Assembly (NCBI GenBank): GCA_002104905.1 | Contig: MCFE01000285.1 | Coordinates: 1 to 64,000 of the forward strand | DNA length: 64,000 nt | Direction: 5' to 3' | From: Basidiobolus meristosporus CBS 931.73 | Taxonomy: Eukaryota; Basidiobolomycota; Basidiobolomycetes; Basidiobolales; Basidiobolaceae | The notes under the pieces: generated by a model | The model's database searches: none | Told to the model about the DNA's origin: nothing | What the model saw: only the letters and a program-made list of their open reading frames with translations | Translations under genes and position numbers: made by a program | Shown here: piece by piece, positions 35,476-47,382 of the stretch | Layout of the letters: each line of letters opens with the position of its first letter | Position numbering within the stretch: position 1 is the first letter of the stretch

Positions 35476-37945
35476 GTTACACCAAGCACAACTTTCCAGT
35501 ACTGAGCTGACAACCCACACATCAAGGCTACCTTGCTTCTTAATGTCATAGGCATAGGATTCTCTAAGTGCACATCTGTATTCAGTACTTTCCAACTTTT
35601 CCTGGCTGGCCCTCATGAGCCAATTTGTCATATCCATGACAATCTTGAAGGTAATATTCTTGATGTGATTGGGATATGGTGGTACCTGCAACTTGACTTG
35701 TTTTTCTATCCCCCCATACATCTGCTCCATGAAACATCTCAAAAGGTGAAGTTAGGCCAAATATTCTTCATACACCAAGCAAGATGGAGAAAAAAATGGA
35801 TACTAGAGTGGCAGAAATCTATGCATTCAGGTTTATGCTTGTAGTATAGCTGCTCAAATTCTATGACAGACTCTGTGCTCAAAAGCTGTAGATGCATCAA
35901 GTGGGCATTTGTGGTCCACTTCTGAAGATATTTTCCTACAATGTCCCTGTTAAACTCCCTATGTATCCAATGTACTCTTGGTAGGAATGGCTTTAGTAGA
36001 CCACTTTAATAAATATATCACACATATAACTTGAAATGCCCCATGGGCAAGTTGGTCATTAGTATAGAGATATTGATGCAAAGCAAATGCATTGCTCTTA
36101 GTGGAATACTCATGCTCCAGCAGATACCCTTCATTTTATTCAAATATTCTGGCCAATGGTCCATAACTTGCCAACTTTGCTGTAACTGCATTTGGAGTTG
36201 TGAATGCTCTCTCTGTAGGAAGATCATGTAAGTGATTGAATAGTCTAAAATACTCATCTCCTCTACTGAGAGCTCCATTTGCATACTTGGTCAGCATTCT
36301 TTCAAATAGTCCATTCAACTGCTCAGTGTCTCCATTAGCTCTAGGGTAATATGCCAAGGTTTTCAAGTGTTGGATCTACAGCATTTACCGGTAAGCTTCT
36401 AATGTCTTTGCCATAAAGTTTGCTCTTCTATTATATAAAATCTCTACAGGGCATCCAAACTTCATGAGGATATCATGGTAAATGAAACTTGCAACTTCTT
36501 GGTCACTGGCTACAGGTATTTCTTTAGCCACTGGTGGTTTAGTGCTATGGTCAATAGACCTGTTCCATCATTCCAGCTGATCATAGTGCCCAATAGTGCC
36601 ATAGCATGCCAGATGGTGCCTGATCATGCCACAGAGTGCCAGATAGTGCCATACAGTGCCAATTTGGGATCAAAATTGACATGCATATGACCCTAAAATA
36701 TCAAATTAATAACAAAATATACAGCACTCTCTGGCACTATGATCAATGGCACAATGGAACAAGTCTAATTACTACTAGGATCCAACTGTTGTATTTCCTG
36801 GTGGTTGGCAGACTTCGAATAAAGTCAATTCTCCTTCTTTAAAATGGACTTACAAGCTCCAAGGGTAGAGAGTTTGGCAGTTCTTTGTGGTTAGCCTTGG
36901 TGATTTGACAGTTTGAGCATGTTTCAACTGGCTTCTCAATGGCTTGTTGCACTCTAGGCCAACATGCTCTGGCTTTCACAGGGCTATAGGTTCCTTCAAT
37001 TCCAAGATGTCTATATCAATGGTGTAGCTTATGTATTAAATCCAGGCAAGCAATATAAGGGCAATAGCCAATCTAATTCATGCGCCAAGTTGGGTTGGGT
37101 AACTTGTTGTAATCTGGATAAGGCATCAGCAACTGTGCTGTTTTTCCCAGGGTAGTAGACAATCTCCAAATCAAATTGCTGAATGGATTCATCCCATCTT
37201 TTCATTCATCTGAAGAATACCTTCTGAGTAAACTTACACTTGAGGGAGGCATAATTAGTCTTCACAGTGCATTTGACTCCTTCAAAATGGCATTTCCATG
37301 TCTTCAAGCAGTGTATTATAGCAAGCATCTCCTTTGCATGCACTGGATAGTCTTGTACTGAGTTCAGTTTCTTGAACTCAAAGGCAACTGGGTAGGCCTC
37401 TCCCTTATGTTCTTGGCTCAACACTCCACCAATTGGATAATCTAATGCATCTGTGCAGAAAGTAAGCTTTTTCTGAAGTCAATTATTCTTGAGCCTGGCT
37501 GCTTTGCAAGTTCATTCCTGAGGATCTGAAAGGCAGTCTCACAAACTATGTCCCACTTCATGGTGTTGTCTTTCATGAAATTATCAGTTAAAGGGACTGC
37601 AATACTTGCAGGGGACTTGTCAAGTCTCCAGTAATAGGTATCCACTCCAAGGAATGATACAAGTTCTGATATGCTATGGTGCTGCTTCAGATTTTTCATA
37701 ACTTCAACCTTCTTAGGGCCTAAGGTCACTCCTGTGATAGTCACTATATGTCCCAGATATTCAACATGTTCCTTGATGAATTCAAACTTGGCTAGCTTGC
37801 CATGTAGCTTATTCTCTTGTAGCTTCTTGAAAACCTTTCCAATATGCACAAAGTGATCCTCCTCTGTCTTGCTGTATATCAATATGTCATCTAGGAAGAT
37901 TATGACAAACTTGTCAAAGTACTCATAGAACTCTATGAAAAGTAA
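35476..37945 (-). pseudogene. Gypsy-3 pol remnant: RT, RNase H, integrase
   Basis: The minus strand starts with RT containing the active-site context [14 protein letters not shown] at about 37900-37850 and open to 37442. RNase H follows (PVHAKEMLAIIHCLKTWK near 37320; YYPGKNSTVADALSRL near 37150), then linker, then integrase near 36370-36136 (YYPRANGDTEQLNGLFERML, matching the canonical [10 protein letters not shown] block and retaining Glu), then C-terminal debris with an open 90-aa stretch at 35742-35470. No LTR is recognised. A 209-bp MITE (36557-36765) is inserted between RNase H and integrase. This family differs from Gypsy-1. Confidence 0.8.
36557..36765. mobile_element. MITE-1, short copy
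   Basis: 209 bp with terminal inverted repeats of about 33 bp: the left end starts GACCTGTTCCATCATT and the right end, reversed, starts GACTTGTTCCATTGT, both leading to GATCATAGTGCC. TA flanks both sides (36555-36556 and 36766-36767). Between them lie about eight AGTGCC or GGCACT units spaced 10-16 bp. It is inserted in dead Gypsy-3 pol. Same family as 12819-13314. Confidence 0.8.
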
Positions 37946-38690
37946 TTTGGTCCTGCAGGTAGATCCAATGCAGATCAGTCATTGGGATCCCATTAAGAGA
38001 CTATCATGATACTAGCAGCTTGGAACTAATGACTCTCTTAGCAATCTTATGATGGGATTACAACAGCATTTTGCTAATTTTACTTCCAAATAAAGCGATC
38101 AAACTTGACAAGACTTGATTAGTGCTGTGAAAATAATTGCATGGTATTGTAGCGGTCTTATTGTGCTCTACCACTATTTTAAATGGATCCAACTGGCCAG
38201 GACATCAAACTGCCTTATGTGACAAGAAACTTGATGGTATTTCAGCAGCCTCATAATGAGACTGTGATGGCATTATATTTTAAGTATGGCAGCCTACAGC
38301 TGGTTATGTATAATGCAACCATACCAGTTTACCATGTGGTATTTCCTTTTTCTACCTCCCCTTGTGCAATTCATACATTCCACTGTAGTATTACCCCACT
38401 TAGTTTGGTTACCTACTACTACCTTGGGTTTTCCTCGTATAGTTTGAATCAAATAATACTATGTCCTCTGGCTTACTAACCTCTACATATGCACACATCT
38501 ACCACAATTGACATACTTCTATCACCTCAACTTGACAGCTTTTTAGTGTGGTACTTGCAAAGCTGCCATATAGCTTGTACTGCTGGTAACATATATATCT
38601 TGCAAACATATGCTCGGTTGTTGCCACATCTTCTGTGAATACCTCCTGAATATCCTCAAAGAACTTCTTGGTATTTAGCTGTAATATTTC
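37946..38690 (-). repeat. Repeat R, long copy
   Basis: The plus strand starts TAATTTGGTCCTGCAGG, the same left limit as at 27341 and 49708. The minus strand contains a frame with GGRKRKYHMVNWY and VVVGNQTKWGNTTVE at about 38450-38300, conserved in the copies at 50062-50265 and 20826-20940. Further upstream on that strand are FFEDIQEVFTEDV and ARYICYQQYKLYGSF in broken frames. Probably part of a transposon gene of unknown family. Confidence 0.5.
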
Positions 38691-38699
38691 TTCTCCCTG

Positions 38700-39560
38700 C
38701 TGGATTCTAGTCCCCCTTATAGGTGCACTCTGGCACTAGTTTGTGTGAATTCTGTATTGAATGTTGTAGAAGTTGGTGTTTGACCATCAGAAATCCAGCA
38801 TACCTTGGTAGAGTTTTCCTAATAAAAATTAGTTGCTTGTTGCACCCAACCCAACTGTGCAGTGAGTTTTGGATGTGAGTGCCATGCAACTGTTAACACA
38901 TGCTGGAATGAGAACAGTCTCTGGACCATACATTGCCAGCTGCATGATGGTTGTCCACATGTTCCATGTACATGATAAGTTGCATCCTGGAATGATTTTG
39001 GCAAGAAGTAGTAATAAATCCTTGAAGCCCCCATTACTGATTTTAGTGGAAACACACCACTGCTCCAGTCACAACATTACATCATTCACCAGTAGATAGA
39101 TTACTGGGCTCATTTGGCTCCATAAAGTATCCTTGGCATTTGTTTCAATGGGTGTTGTCTCATTGCATATTGGGACTTGACCAGGCTTATACATGGTACT
39201 GTTGTTAGGGGAGATGGGTTCATAATCCATCAGTGAACCTTCTTTGTCTGAGCTATCACTCTGTGTGCCATGTACAGAAGGCTGAGGTGAGCCTAAAGGC
39301 ATCACAAACTCACCTGACTCAGTTTGCACAAGGTTACAAATATGGCTAGGTAACCATATAGAAGTGTCAACTGGCCAGAAAGATAATGTTGGTACAGTAG
39401 TAGCCAATGAATTGTCAAATATGACCTGTGTAAAAAACACTGGCCGTTATCCTTGTAATACTTCCTATGCTGTCTGCATGCTTCATGGCTGAGAGGCTAG
39501 CTATAGTAGCCACATGGTTTTTTTTCTCTTCTCTTATGGCATTGAGTCAAAGTAGTCATG
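38700..39560 (-). pseudogene. Element T copy X, gene 1 (Tnp2-like) fragment
   Basis: The minus strand aligns with the plus-strand gene at 48759-49500: the zinc-finger-like start is in broken frames near 39520, then an open 123-aa stretch 39440-39069 (ESGEFVMPLGSPQPS, DTLWSQMSPVIYLLVND), then LLLLLAKIIPGCNLS and a Cys-containing block near 38880. It diverges before the second CXXC pair. Gene 2 of the same copy starts about 260 bp away in the opposite direction. Confidence 0.6.
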
Positions 39561-39689
39561 TAGATGGGTCAAACAGTTTGACCTTCAACAACGTAACGCT
39601 ATTATATCACTTTTTGGTCAATACTCATGTGAATTTAGAACAGTGTTGTATTTGTGACATTGCACCTACATGAATGTAAGATTCAATGA

Positions 39690-41189
39690 GGACCCCCCTG
39701 AGTAAGCATAATAAATAAAGTTGTGGCACCACATACACATGTATATGCAGCACTATTTTCCCTTTGGTTTGACTCACATCCATGTATATGCAGCCAAAAA
39801 ATTAAGCAAAGTTGTCTGGTTCCCAGCCAAAACCCACTGCTGACAGCAACAGAAGAACATTTGGACATCAGCTGACTTTGACACTCAGTGAACAAGTGGG
39901 CCTACATCCAAAAAAGACCATGTTAACAGTTTGCCCACTGATGGTAATAAGTCAGACTCCTCAGGGTCTCAGTCAAGTGTGCAATTGAGAACCTCTGCAG
40001 AGCCACAAGTTGACTGTTATGCTCAGGCAAATGCAAATGTAGCAAATGTAGTACCCATGGTTGAGGACTAGCAAGTGGCCATCATAACATCACCTCCTCC
40101 CATATTAGCAAGTATGTTGCAAGCTCATACCAATGCATTAATGAAGCAATTAGGTGCAGTGGATGATAGGATAGATACAATGGCCTAGTGAAATTGGGAA
40201 ATAGTCCAGAAACAGGATGAGTGGATAATACATGTGGAGCAATCAATATCCCATGTAGAGAAAGCAGTATCTTTGCTGCAAAGAAGAAACTCAATTAGAT
40301 CAATGTTACAGCAAAGAATGGAGCTATTTCCCAATGTAATAGCAAAGGAACGCCACACAGTCTTTGAAGCACAACAACAGTGCCCAAAGATAAAGCCCAC
40401 AGAAAAACCCATCACAGTGTGGGAGGGAGACAATGTGGTTTTTATACCAAAGCCTAAAAATCAAATGACATTGAAGATCCCTGAAGCCATTGAGTGCAAT
40501 AATGAAGAGTGGGCTAATATTCAAGAGGCAGTTAGATGTTTGGCACAGCATCACCTTAAGGCCAGCATATCATGGGACCACAAGGAACTCAAGGCCAAGC
40601 AGAATGCATTTGACTTGTTCCATGAGCATTATCCTGGATTCAAACAGGCAAACAAATTTTTGGCCTGCATTGGTGTGCTAAGAAAGTATCTTAAGAATAG
40701 CAGACACTATCAAAGGTAGAGAACAAGGGTGTCATGGATAAAAACCAGCAGCTTCCTCAAGAGCCTGTTACAAGCAGGGCTCAAAGCTCCAGACAAGCAT
40801 CAAAGAGACGTGAGGTAGCTTGAAGGGTGCCAATTAGGGACAAGCAGGCAGACATGAATGCACCAGCACAACATTTATCACGGAGAAGCATAGTAACACT
40901 CAAGGTGCACTCACTCAAAGTAGCAGTGAAGGACCTGGCAGTGATAAAAACCAGCTGCTTTGACAGGAGCCTGTCACAACTACAATTGAAAGCTCAATGC
41001 AAGTGGAAACAAAACATCAGGCTGCCAGAAGAGTGTCAGCAAGGGACAAGCAGGACAAAACAGATGCATCAGAGCAGAATTTATCCAGGAGAAAACGTAG
41101 TTCTTTACAAGAAGCACTCTGACAAAGTAGCAGTGAAAGACCTGGCAGTGATAAAGGAAAAGGCAAAGGGAAAATGTCTACCCAAGCCT
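39690..41189 (+). pseudogene. Element T copy X, gene 2 (unrecognised companion), 5' two thirds
   Basis: Begins near 39800 with the MLPKN start shared by copies Y and Z. It is open at 40234-40719 (161 aa: heptad-like N-part SHVEKAVSLLQRR, then a block around WANIQEAVRCLAQHHLKAS and FHEHYPGFKQANKF) and again at 40827-41333, a Ser/Lys-rich low-complexity tail. It is cut at 41190-41194 by the Gypsy-1 insertion, resumes at 47967, and its C-terminus lies at 50277-50760. No known domain is recognised. Confidence 0.6.
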
Positions 41190-41194
41190 GAGAC

Positions 41195-41730
41195 TGTTAT
41201 GAATAGACACAAGGCAGGAGGAAAAGCTAGGCTTGGCAGGAAAGGACTTAGGTGTGGACCATCAAGGCAAGGCAGGATTCAAGGCAAGGCTGTTTATTCA
41301 AGACCTGTGTTTATCAGACTGAGGAATACTTAAGGGGGGATAGGACTATATATACTTTTTGGCTATATTGATGCTGAGAGATGTTAGCTAATACTAATGG
41401 GGTTGTGGGGTAAGGCACAGCAATGGTGCTGGGGATAATGACATAGATGACACAGCACTGAGACAGGATGGGGAAATGGATTGGGTCACCTGATCATGTG
41501 AATAAGTCATGTGACCTGGTATTTCCATATATGGTACTGGACTATGACAAATACAATGGAAAGCTTCCATGGAATATTCCATTGTGTAACAATGGTTTGG
41601 AATGGTCAGGAACTTTCTGGAAGGTGGTAGAGGGTTCCAGAAGGAATCTCTTAGAAATTGAGCTAGGAAGCTGAAACTTGGCATGGGTGTTCATGGTTGT
41701 CATGTGATCATGACACTATTCTCCTCTTCC
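41195..41730 (-). repeat. 3' LTR of Gypsy-1 and polypurine tract overlapping the pol stop
   Basis: 521-bp LTR, minus strand TGTCATGATCACATGAC to GTGTCTATTCATAACA. Immediately upstream, 41730-41716 reads GGAAGAGGAGAATAG on the minus strand: a purine tract that also encodes the last pol residues GRGE and the stop TAG, which touches the LTR. Confidence 0.9.
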
Positions 41731-42000
41731 AGGCAAAGCTCTGTTTCCCTTTGGGGCAGGTTTTGCAGGATATTGTTGGTGGAACTGGGTAACTAGTTCT
41801 TGACAATTAGTGAGATGTGTAGCTGGTTCCCATGTTTGGTCACTTGGGCCATAACCAATCCAGTCTACTAAGTAGTACAGGTTTGACCGGATATACTTGG
41901 AGTCTAGAATCTGTTTAACTTCAAATTCTTGATGTTGGTCAACCTGGATAGCTTGGGGCTTTGCTTCTTGCCGGTTTGGCAAGGTGTTCCTACAATACGG
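41716..42000 (-). pseudogene. Gypsy-1 pol C-terminus with chromodomain, separated by a solo LTR
   Basis: About 94 residues beyond the insertion continue the pol frame (YCRNTLPNRQEAKPQ). They contain a chromodomain: FEVKQILDSKYI, YYLVDWIGYGPSDQTWEPA and the C-terminal helix with ELVTQFHQQY. Chromodomains of Ty3/Gypsy integrases are known to guide insertion to marked chromatin. The element is disrupted only by the solo LTR at 42001-42803, which is flanked by the duplication ACGG. Confidence 0.88.
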
Positions 42001-42803
42001 TGTGGTGGTGTAGAGGTACTCCTGGGAGAAGCTACACAACTCAAGGTGTGTGAGGTGTCTGATGGGTGCAATAACCTCTGTGTCTAAACTGCTGGTGTCT
42101 TTGTCAATATGTCACTATGGTAAAAGCTCCTGCTTCTCTAGCTTCCTAGGTGCTCCAAGTGTCTCCAAAGGCCTCTGTGTGTCTTGTGCACTACCCTGAA
42201 AAGCTCCTTGATGGCAGGTCTGAGATGTACTGTTGAAGGCAGGTGCAGTGATCAACTGCTAATCAATAAGGTAGAAGTGTTACTGATAGAAGGGATGATT
42301 TATTGATGAGGGATTGCTTTCCCTTAAATACTTTTCCTGATTGCCAAGTGATTACTAATGACAAGGTTCTAGAAGATTCTAGGTATCAGTGGAATTCTTG
42401 ATGACATCACAATGACCTAAAATATGCCAAGAATGTCCTGGAAGGTTCTAAAGGGCACAGCACATCCAACCAATCAGGAATCAGTAGTCTGAAACCTGTG
42501 CAACATAGAAATACCATATATGGTATTGAAATGGTAGGGATGGTAACACAGACCTAGGTCATGTGTCACGGGTACTGACGCGGGTACTTGCCTCATATAG
42601 ATACATCTACTGATCACAAAGCTGAATAACATCTGGGATAACTAATGCTAATAACTAATCAGGGTAAACATCATATGGGGATAATACTGATAATATGGGC
42701 AAAAGAAGAATGGGATAATACTGATAAGATAAAATATGGATAAGTATATCATAATGACTATATGAATAAACTTGTCTGTGGGAGGTATGTTTACCCTACC
42801 ACA
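42001..42803 (+). mobile_element. Solo LTR of family G2 inserted in Gypsy-1 pol
   Basis: 803 bp, TGTGGTGGTGTAGAGG to CCCTACCACA, duplication ACGG at 41997-42000 and 42804-42807. It is almost identical to 2479-3282, so this family was active after Gypsy-1 inserted. It is the youngest insertion resolvable in this nest. Confidence 0.93.
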
Positions 42804-45800
42804 ACGGCTCCAGGAGGGACACATGGAAAGTATCATGGATTTTCATACTTGCTGGTAACTGTAGCTGATATACTATAGGGCTAAGCTTCTTCTTGATCTT
42901 GAAAGGACCAAGTTTCTTGAAATCCAATTTGTCACAAGGGCGGTTGGTGCTGATGTTTCTTCTGAGCAGCCATACAAAATCTCCTTCATTAAGATCAGGG
43001 CTGGGATGCCGTTTTAGATTGGCAAATTTCTTGTAGCTTTCCTGAGCTAAGGATAGTTCTTCCTTGAGGGTATTCTGGATGTCCTGGATTGCTTGGGCAT
43101 GTTCAGCCGCATGTGGGCTTATTGGGTTTGTTGGAATCTGGATATCAAACTGAGGGTGGAATCCATAGTTTGCATAGAATGGTGTAAAACCGGTTGCACT
43201 ATGGCTTGAGTTGTTGTAGGCAAACTCAGCAACAGGGAGTAGATCAACCCAATTGTCTTGCTGGTAATTGATATAGCACTGGAGGTATTGCTCTAGAATC
43301 TGGTTGATTCTTTCAGTCTGGCCATCAGACTGTGGGTGGAAGGCAGTAGAGAGCTTGACTTGAACACCAAGGTATTGCATGAAGTGTTTCCAAAACTTGG
43401 ACACAAACTGTGGGCCTCTATCTGACACAATATCACTGGGGATACCATGAAGGCGGAAAATATTCTTCAGGACTAAAGCAGCAGTTTCTTTTGCATCAGT
43501 GTTCTTACAGCAAGGGATAAAGTGAGCCATCTTGGTCAGCCGGTCAGCCACTACAAGTATAGTGTTGAAGCCACATGACTCAGGGAGGTCAGTAATGAAG
43601 TCCATAGATATAGATCTCCATTGGTGTTCTGGGATAGGCAGGGGTTGAAGAAGTCCATGGGGCTGGTGTCTGGCTGGTTTTGCACGGTTGCAAATATCAC
43701 AAGTCAGAATGTACTCTTTGATAAGAGTTATCATTCTAGGCCACCAGAAATCTCTTTTGATAGCATTCAAGGTTTTGGCAGTACCAAAGTGGCCTGCAGC
43801 CATTGAATCATGCCAAGACGTAATGATGTCTAGCTGGGTGGCAAGGTCTGCGACATAAAGCTGCTGCTTGTGGTAGATGAGGTTGTTTACCAAATGCAGG
43901 TTCTGGATGTTTGGGAACTTGGGAGGGGGCCCAACTGGGGATTCCAGATATTTCTTGATGGTGCTGGAAGTCATATCAGAGGCCTGGGATTCTGATATCC
44001 TTACTAGGAATGAAGGGATGACAAGACTTGAGGACTGGGTGGCAAGAATCTTGAAATGTTTCTTGCTCAGCAGTGGGTGTTCCATTTGCCAACAGGCATC
44101 ATCTCCCTCTTCCAGGGCATATTCCTTTTTTCTGGACAGGGCATCAGGCTTTCCTTGCTTTGCACCAGGTCTATAGGTGATAGTAAAGTCAAAGCTGGAC
44201 AGGAAGAGTGACCATCTGGCTTGTCTCCGGTTTAGTAATTTGGAAGTTGCAAAGTACTCAAGGTTCTTATGGTCACAGAGGACTTTGATTTTGTGTTTTG
44301 CACCGTCCAGGTAGTGTCTCCATTGCTCAAAGGCCACAATGATGGCAAGCAACTCCTTATCATAGATATCATAGTTGATCTCTGCAGGGGAAAACTTCCG
44401 AGAGTAGAATGCAATGGGGTGTAACACATTGTCCTCATCATACTGGGAGAGTATGGCACCAAGGGCAAAATCAGAAGCATCAGTCTCCACTATGAGTTGC
44501 TTCTCAAGGTCAGGGTGGGCAAGCAGGGGGGCCTTCAGGAAAGGTTTCTTGAGTTGGTTGAATGAGCTGGATTGCTCCTCATTCCAGGCAAAAGGTGTGT
44601 TCTTCTGGGTAAGCTTTGTCAGAGGGGTGACTATCTTGGAGTAGTTGGCTATGAACCTGCAATAGAAGTTGGCAAATCCCAGGAAGGATTGTACTTCCTT
44701 GACTGAGCTTGGAGTTTTCCAGGACTGGACTGAGTCAACTTTCTTTGGGTCCATTCTTGTTCCCTCAGGGCTGATGAGGTAACCAAGAAATTCCACTTCT
44801 CTCTGGTCAAATTCACACTTCTCTAACTTGGCATAGAGACTGGCAGAGTCTAGTTTTCTCAATACTTTCTTGACATGTTCATCATGTTCATCTTGGCTCT
44901 TGGAGTATATGAGAATATCATCAAGGTAGATTACCCCAAACTGGTCAAGGTATTCACGGAATATGTCATTCATGAGGTGTTGAAACACAGCAGGGGCATT
45001 GGTGAGGCCAAATGGCATTACTTTGTACTCAAAGTGACCATATCTTGTGCGAAAGGCAGTTTTCCATTCATCACCAGGCTTGATTCTGACAAGATTGTAA
45101 GCTCCTCTCAAGTCTATCTTGGTGAAGACTTGGGCAGCAGATAGCTGATCCAACAGTGTGTTGATCAGGGGCAGCGGGTAGCGGTTCTTGACTGTGATCT
45201 TATTCAAAGCACGGTAGTCCACACACATTCTGAGGGTGCCATCCTTCTTCTTGACAAAGAGGATTGGGGCTCCAGCAGGTGATTTGGAGTGCTGAATAAA
45301 ACCCTTCTGGAGGTTTTCTTGAATATAACCATGGAGTTCTTTCAACGCCGGCTGGGAGTGGTTATATATTGGGCCAAATGGAGGGACTTTTCCATCTTCA
45401 AGGTCAATAGGGCAGTCATAAGGCCAATGGTCAGGGAGGAGTTCTGCTTTCTTCTTGTCAAAGACATGGGCAAACTCTTGGTACTTGGCTGGTATAGTTG
45501 CTGAGGGGGCTCCTTCAGCTGGCAAGGTATCTTGGGATGTTGAACTGTTGGCAACCGTCTTTTCACGGTTATCAGGGTCTGGAGATTTCATGGAGTTGAC
45601 TTGGTGGGATCTGGTGAATGACAGGATCTTGGATTTCCAATCAATACTTGGATTGTGGTAGCTCAACCATGAGCTTCCAAGCACAATAGGATAGTGTGGT
45701 GAGTTGATGATGTTGAAGGCAATTCTTTCTTGGTGGGCAGTACTGGACAGCTGGAGTAAGCATGTTTCATGGGTAACGGCACCAGAGGAGAGTGATCTTC

Positions 45801-46038
45801 CATCAATAACTTCTACTTGGACTGGACAGGATTTCAAGGTAACAGGAATAGAGTGCTTCTGTACAAAGGCTTGGTCAATGAAACAGGATGAAGCACCGGA
45901 ATCAATCAGGGCTAGGGCTGGGACAGGACTGGAGTCAGGGATCTGGATTTTGACAGGCATTCTCAAGGACTGGATAGATTTTGTGGCAAAGGAAGATTCT
46001 TGGATATGCTGGATTTTCATGGGTGGGTCCAATTGCAA
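42796..46038 (-). CDS. Gypsy-1 pol polyprotein (protease, RT, RNase H, integrase), open up to the solo LTR
   Basis: 1080 codons without a stop; the last few, from about residue 1079, belong to the solo LTR. Aspartic protease: [10 protein letters not shown], residues 45-54. [22 protein letters not shown] at 261-280 and active site YLDD at 371-374. RNase [11 protein letters not shown] at 519-528 and CDHKNLEYF near 588. Integrase: zinc HHCC with H742, H750, C780 and C783; catalytic D813, D873 and E909 with exactly 35 residues between the last two; GPF module [10 protein letters not shown] at 1041-1050. All catalytic residues are kept. The frame opens upstream at about 46095, overlapping the gag end by about 50 nt in the -1 frame, so expression by -1 shift or reinitiation is possible; 46038 is only a TTG codon in that frame, not a proven start. 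Confidence 0.93.
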   Translation of the reverse strand: MQLDPPMKIQHIQESSFATKSIQSLRMPVKIQIPDSSPVPALALIDSGASSCFIDQAFVQKHSIPVTLKSCPVQVEVIDGRSLSSGAVTHETCLLQLSSTAHQERIAFNIINSPHYPIVLGSSWLSYHNPSIDWKSKILSFTRSHQVNSMKSPDPDNREKTVANSSTSQDTLPAEGAPSATIPAKYQEFAHVFDKKKAELLPDHWPYDCPIDLEDGKVPPFGPIYNHSQPALKELHGYIQENLQKGFIQHSKSPAGAPILFVKKKDGTLRMCVDYRALNKITVKNRYPLPLINTLLDQLSAAQVFTKIDLRGAYNLVRIKPGDEWKTAFRTRYGHFEYKVMPFGLTNAPAVFQHLMNDIFREYLDQFGVIYLDDILIYSKSQDEHDEHVKKVLRKLDSASLYAKLEKCEFDQREVEFLGYLISPEGTRMDPKKVDSVQSWKTPSSVKEVQSFLGFANFYCRFIANYSKIVTPLTKLTQKNTPFAWNEEQSSSFNQLKKPFLKAPLLAHPDLEKQLIVETDASDFALGAILSQYDEDNVLHPIAFYSRKFSPAEINYDIYDKELLAIIVAFEQWRHYLDGAKHKIKVLCDHKNLEYFATSKLLNRRQARWSLFLSSFDFTITYRPGAKQGKPDALSRKKEYALEEGDDACWQMEHPLLSKKHFKILATQSSSLVIPSFLVRISESQASDMTSSTIKKYLESPVGPPPKFPNIQNLHLVNNLIYHKQQLYVADLATQLDIITSWHDSMAAGHFGTAKTLNAIKRDFWWPRMITLIKEYILTCDICNRAKPARHQPHGLLQPLPIPEHQWRSISMDFITDLPESCGFNTILVVADRLTKMAHFIPCCKNTDAKETAALVLKNIFRLHGIPSDIVSDRGPQFVSKFWKHFMQYLGVQVKLSTAFHPQSDGQTERINQILEQYLQCYINYQQDNWVDLLPVAEFAYNNSSHSATGFTPFYANYGFHPQFDIQIPTNPISPHAAEHAQAIQDIQNTLKEELSLAQESYKKFANLKRHPSPDLNEGDFVWLLRRNISTNRPCDKLDFKKLGPFKIKKKLSPIVYQLQLPASMKIHDTFHVSLLEPLW

Positions 46039-46043
46039 GCCTG

Positions 46044-47006
46044 TCAGTGCAACTGGACATTGGAGTTTCCTGACAGATCTGAATCAGGTTGGTTGCTGGA
46101 GGACTGCATCAGCTTGAAGCTGGACTTCTTGTTAGGGCAGGACTTGGCAAAGTGACCTGGTTGGCCCCAGTATAGACAGAGGTTGGCTTGTTGACGTCTG
46201 GACTGTTCACTCTTTGATAGTTTCTTGTATTTGGCACTATCAATCTGCATAGGATCTTCTGGAGTGACTTGGGGAGCAGGAGGGGCTGGGACTGCAACAG
46301 GAATGTGCCTTTGACGGTTCTTTTGCTTCTTCTGGAATAGTCTGTTATCACACCGGATTGCTTGGTGCATAGCTTCAACCAATGTATCTGGATCTGGGAG
46401 TGTGAGTAGCAGATCACAAACTTCATCATTGAGGCCATCTTGGAATTGGCTAATCAAGGCTGCTTGACCCCAGGAGCTGAGGTCACTGGAGAGTTGTCAG
46501 AATTCTGAGGCATAGACTGATGCTGGTTTGTTCCCTTGCTTGAGGGTCTTGATCTTGTTGGCAGCAGTTCTGGCTTGGTCAAGGTTACCAAATGTTAGCT
46601 CCATTTCAGTGAGAAAAGCTTGGTAGTCTCTGAAGAGGGGAGAGTTGGTCTCCACTAATGGGGAGAACCACTTGAGAGCTGTACCAGTAAGCAGGTTGGA
46701 GATGAAACCAACTTTGGCCTGGTCAGTGGGGTACCGGTTGGGCTGGAGTGCAAGATTGTTCTTCACCATGTTGATGAAGCCACAGAATTCATTCTGAGAG
46801 CCATTGAACTTGGTAGCAGGAGTATACTTGGGTTCTTGGTAGACTGGGACATGGCTAGTTTGCTGGACACTTTGGTTCTGGAACTGAGCAAGAGTGTTTC
46901 TGAGGTCTGCATGGTCTTGCTGCAGTTGGGTAAAGGCAGCCATGAGCTGGGCAAAGTTCAGCTCTAGGTTGGACATGGTAGCAGTGGAAGGCGGATGAAC
47001 TTGCAA
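46044..47006 (-). pseudogene. Gypsy-1 gag with one in-frame stop
   Basis: Capsid-type gag from 47006 (MQVHPPSTATMSNLELN; the ATG of MSNLEL at 46976 may be the true start) to the stop at 46044-46046. The frame is continuous except for a TGA at 46499-46497 after residues YASEF, where CGA (Arg) is the likely original. Retroviral gag features are CGFINMVKNNLALQP, ALKWFSPLVE and, after the stop, LISQFQDGLNDEV. A zinc knuckle near 46190-46145 (CLYWGQPGHFAKSC) has Trp in place of the second Cys. Gag forms the particle and packages RNA; these two lesions should impair it. Confidence 0.88.
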
Positions 47007-47369
47007 GGAATACTGGAATATACTAAACTAGGTTGTGGGTTTGTAAAGCCACTAGTATGTCAAGAATACAACTATTGAGCCACAATCCCCAACTTAAATA
47101 AGTTAGCGTCACTTCAGAAGGTACTGGTTTCAATGTCCTTTGATAGAGTATTGTACTAAAGCTTCCAATACTGTAACAACTGTAAACTCCACCAGCAGGG
47201 TAATAAAGTGAATGCAGCTTTGACCAATAGTTTTACAAAGATAAAGTATCTTTGCCTTTATAGGACAAGACTAGGGAAAGATGATGCGTGATACTTACGG
47301 TGAGTATTCCTTTTACAAGTTTTCTTCAAACTTTGGGCAGAAGGCAGGGATCCACAGGCAAGTCAGGAG

Positions 47370-47380
47370 AGTCTGATAAA
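47370..47380 (-). other. Self-priming primer-binding site of Gypsy-1
   Basis: The minus strand reads TTTATCAGACT, starting 2 nt after the 5' LTR end. It is perfectly complementary over 11 nt to AGTCTGATAAA at 47566-47556 in the LTR, the predicted transcript start. No 3'-terminal tRNA complement (TGG...) is present. This is the arrangement known from Tf1 and sushi elements. Confidence 0.75.
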
Positions 47381-47382
47381 AC

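Noticed and set aside
36557-36660. Regularly spaced AGTGCC units as a CRISPR-like array
   Set aside because: Units are 6-8 bp, occur in both orientations, sit inside a TA-flanked element with terminal inverted repeats, and the genome is clearly eukaryotic (spliceosomal introns).
46044-46095. Canonical -1 slippery heptamer for gag-pol expression in Gypsy-1
   Set aside because: Gag and pol overlap by about 50 nt in the -1 relation, but no X_XXY_YYZ heptamer in the gag frame was found (the A-GGA-AAC stretch does not fit), so the mechanism is left open.
43621-46117. Plus-strand ORFs opposite Gypsy-1 pol (for example 43877-44176, 45704-46117)
   Set aside because: They are shadows of the 1080-codon pol frame; none has conserved motifs.
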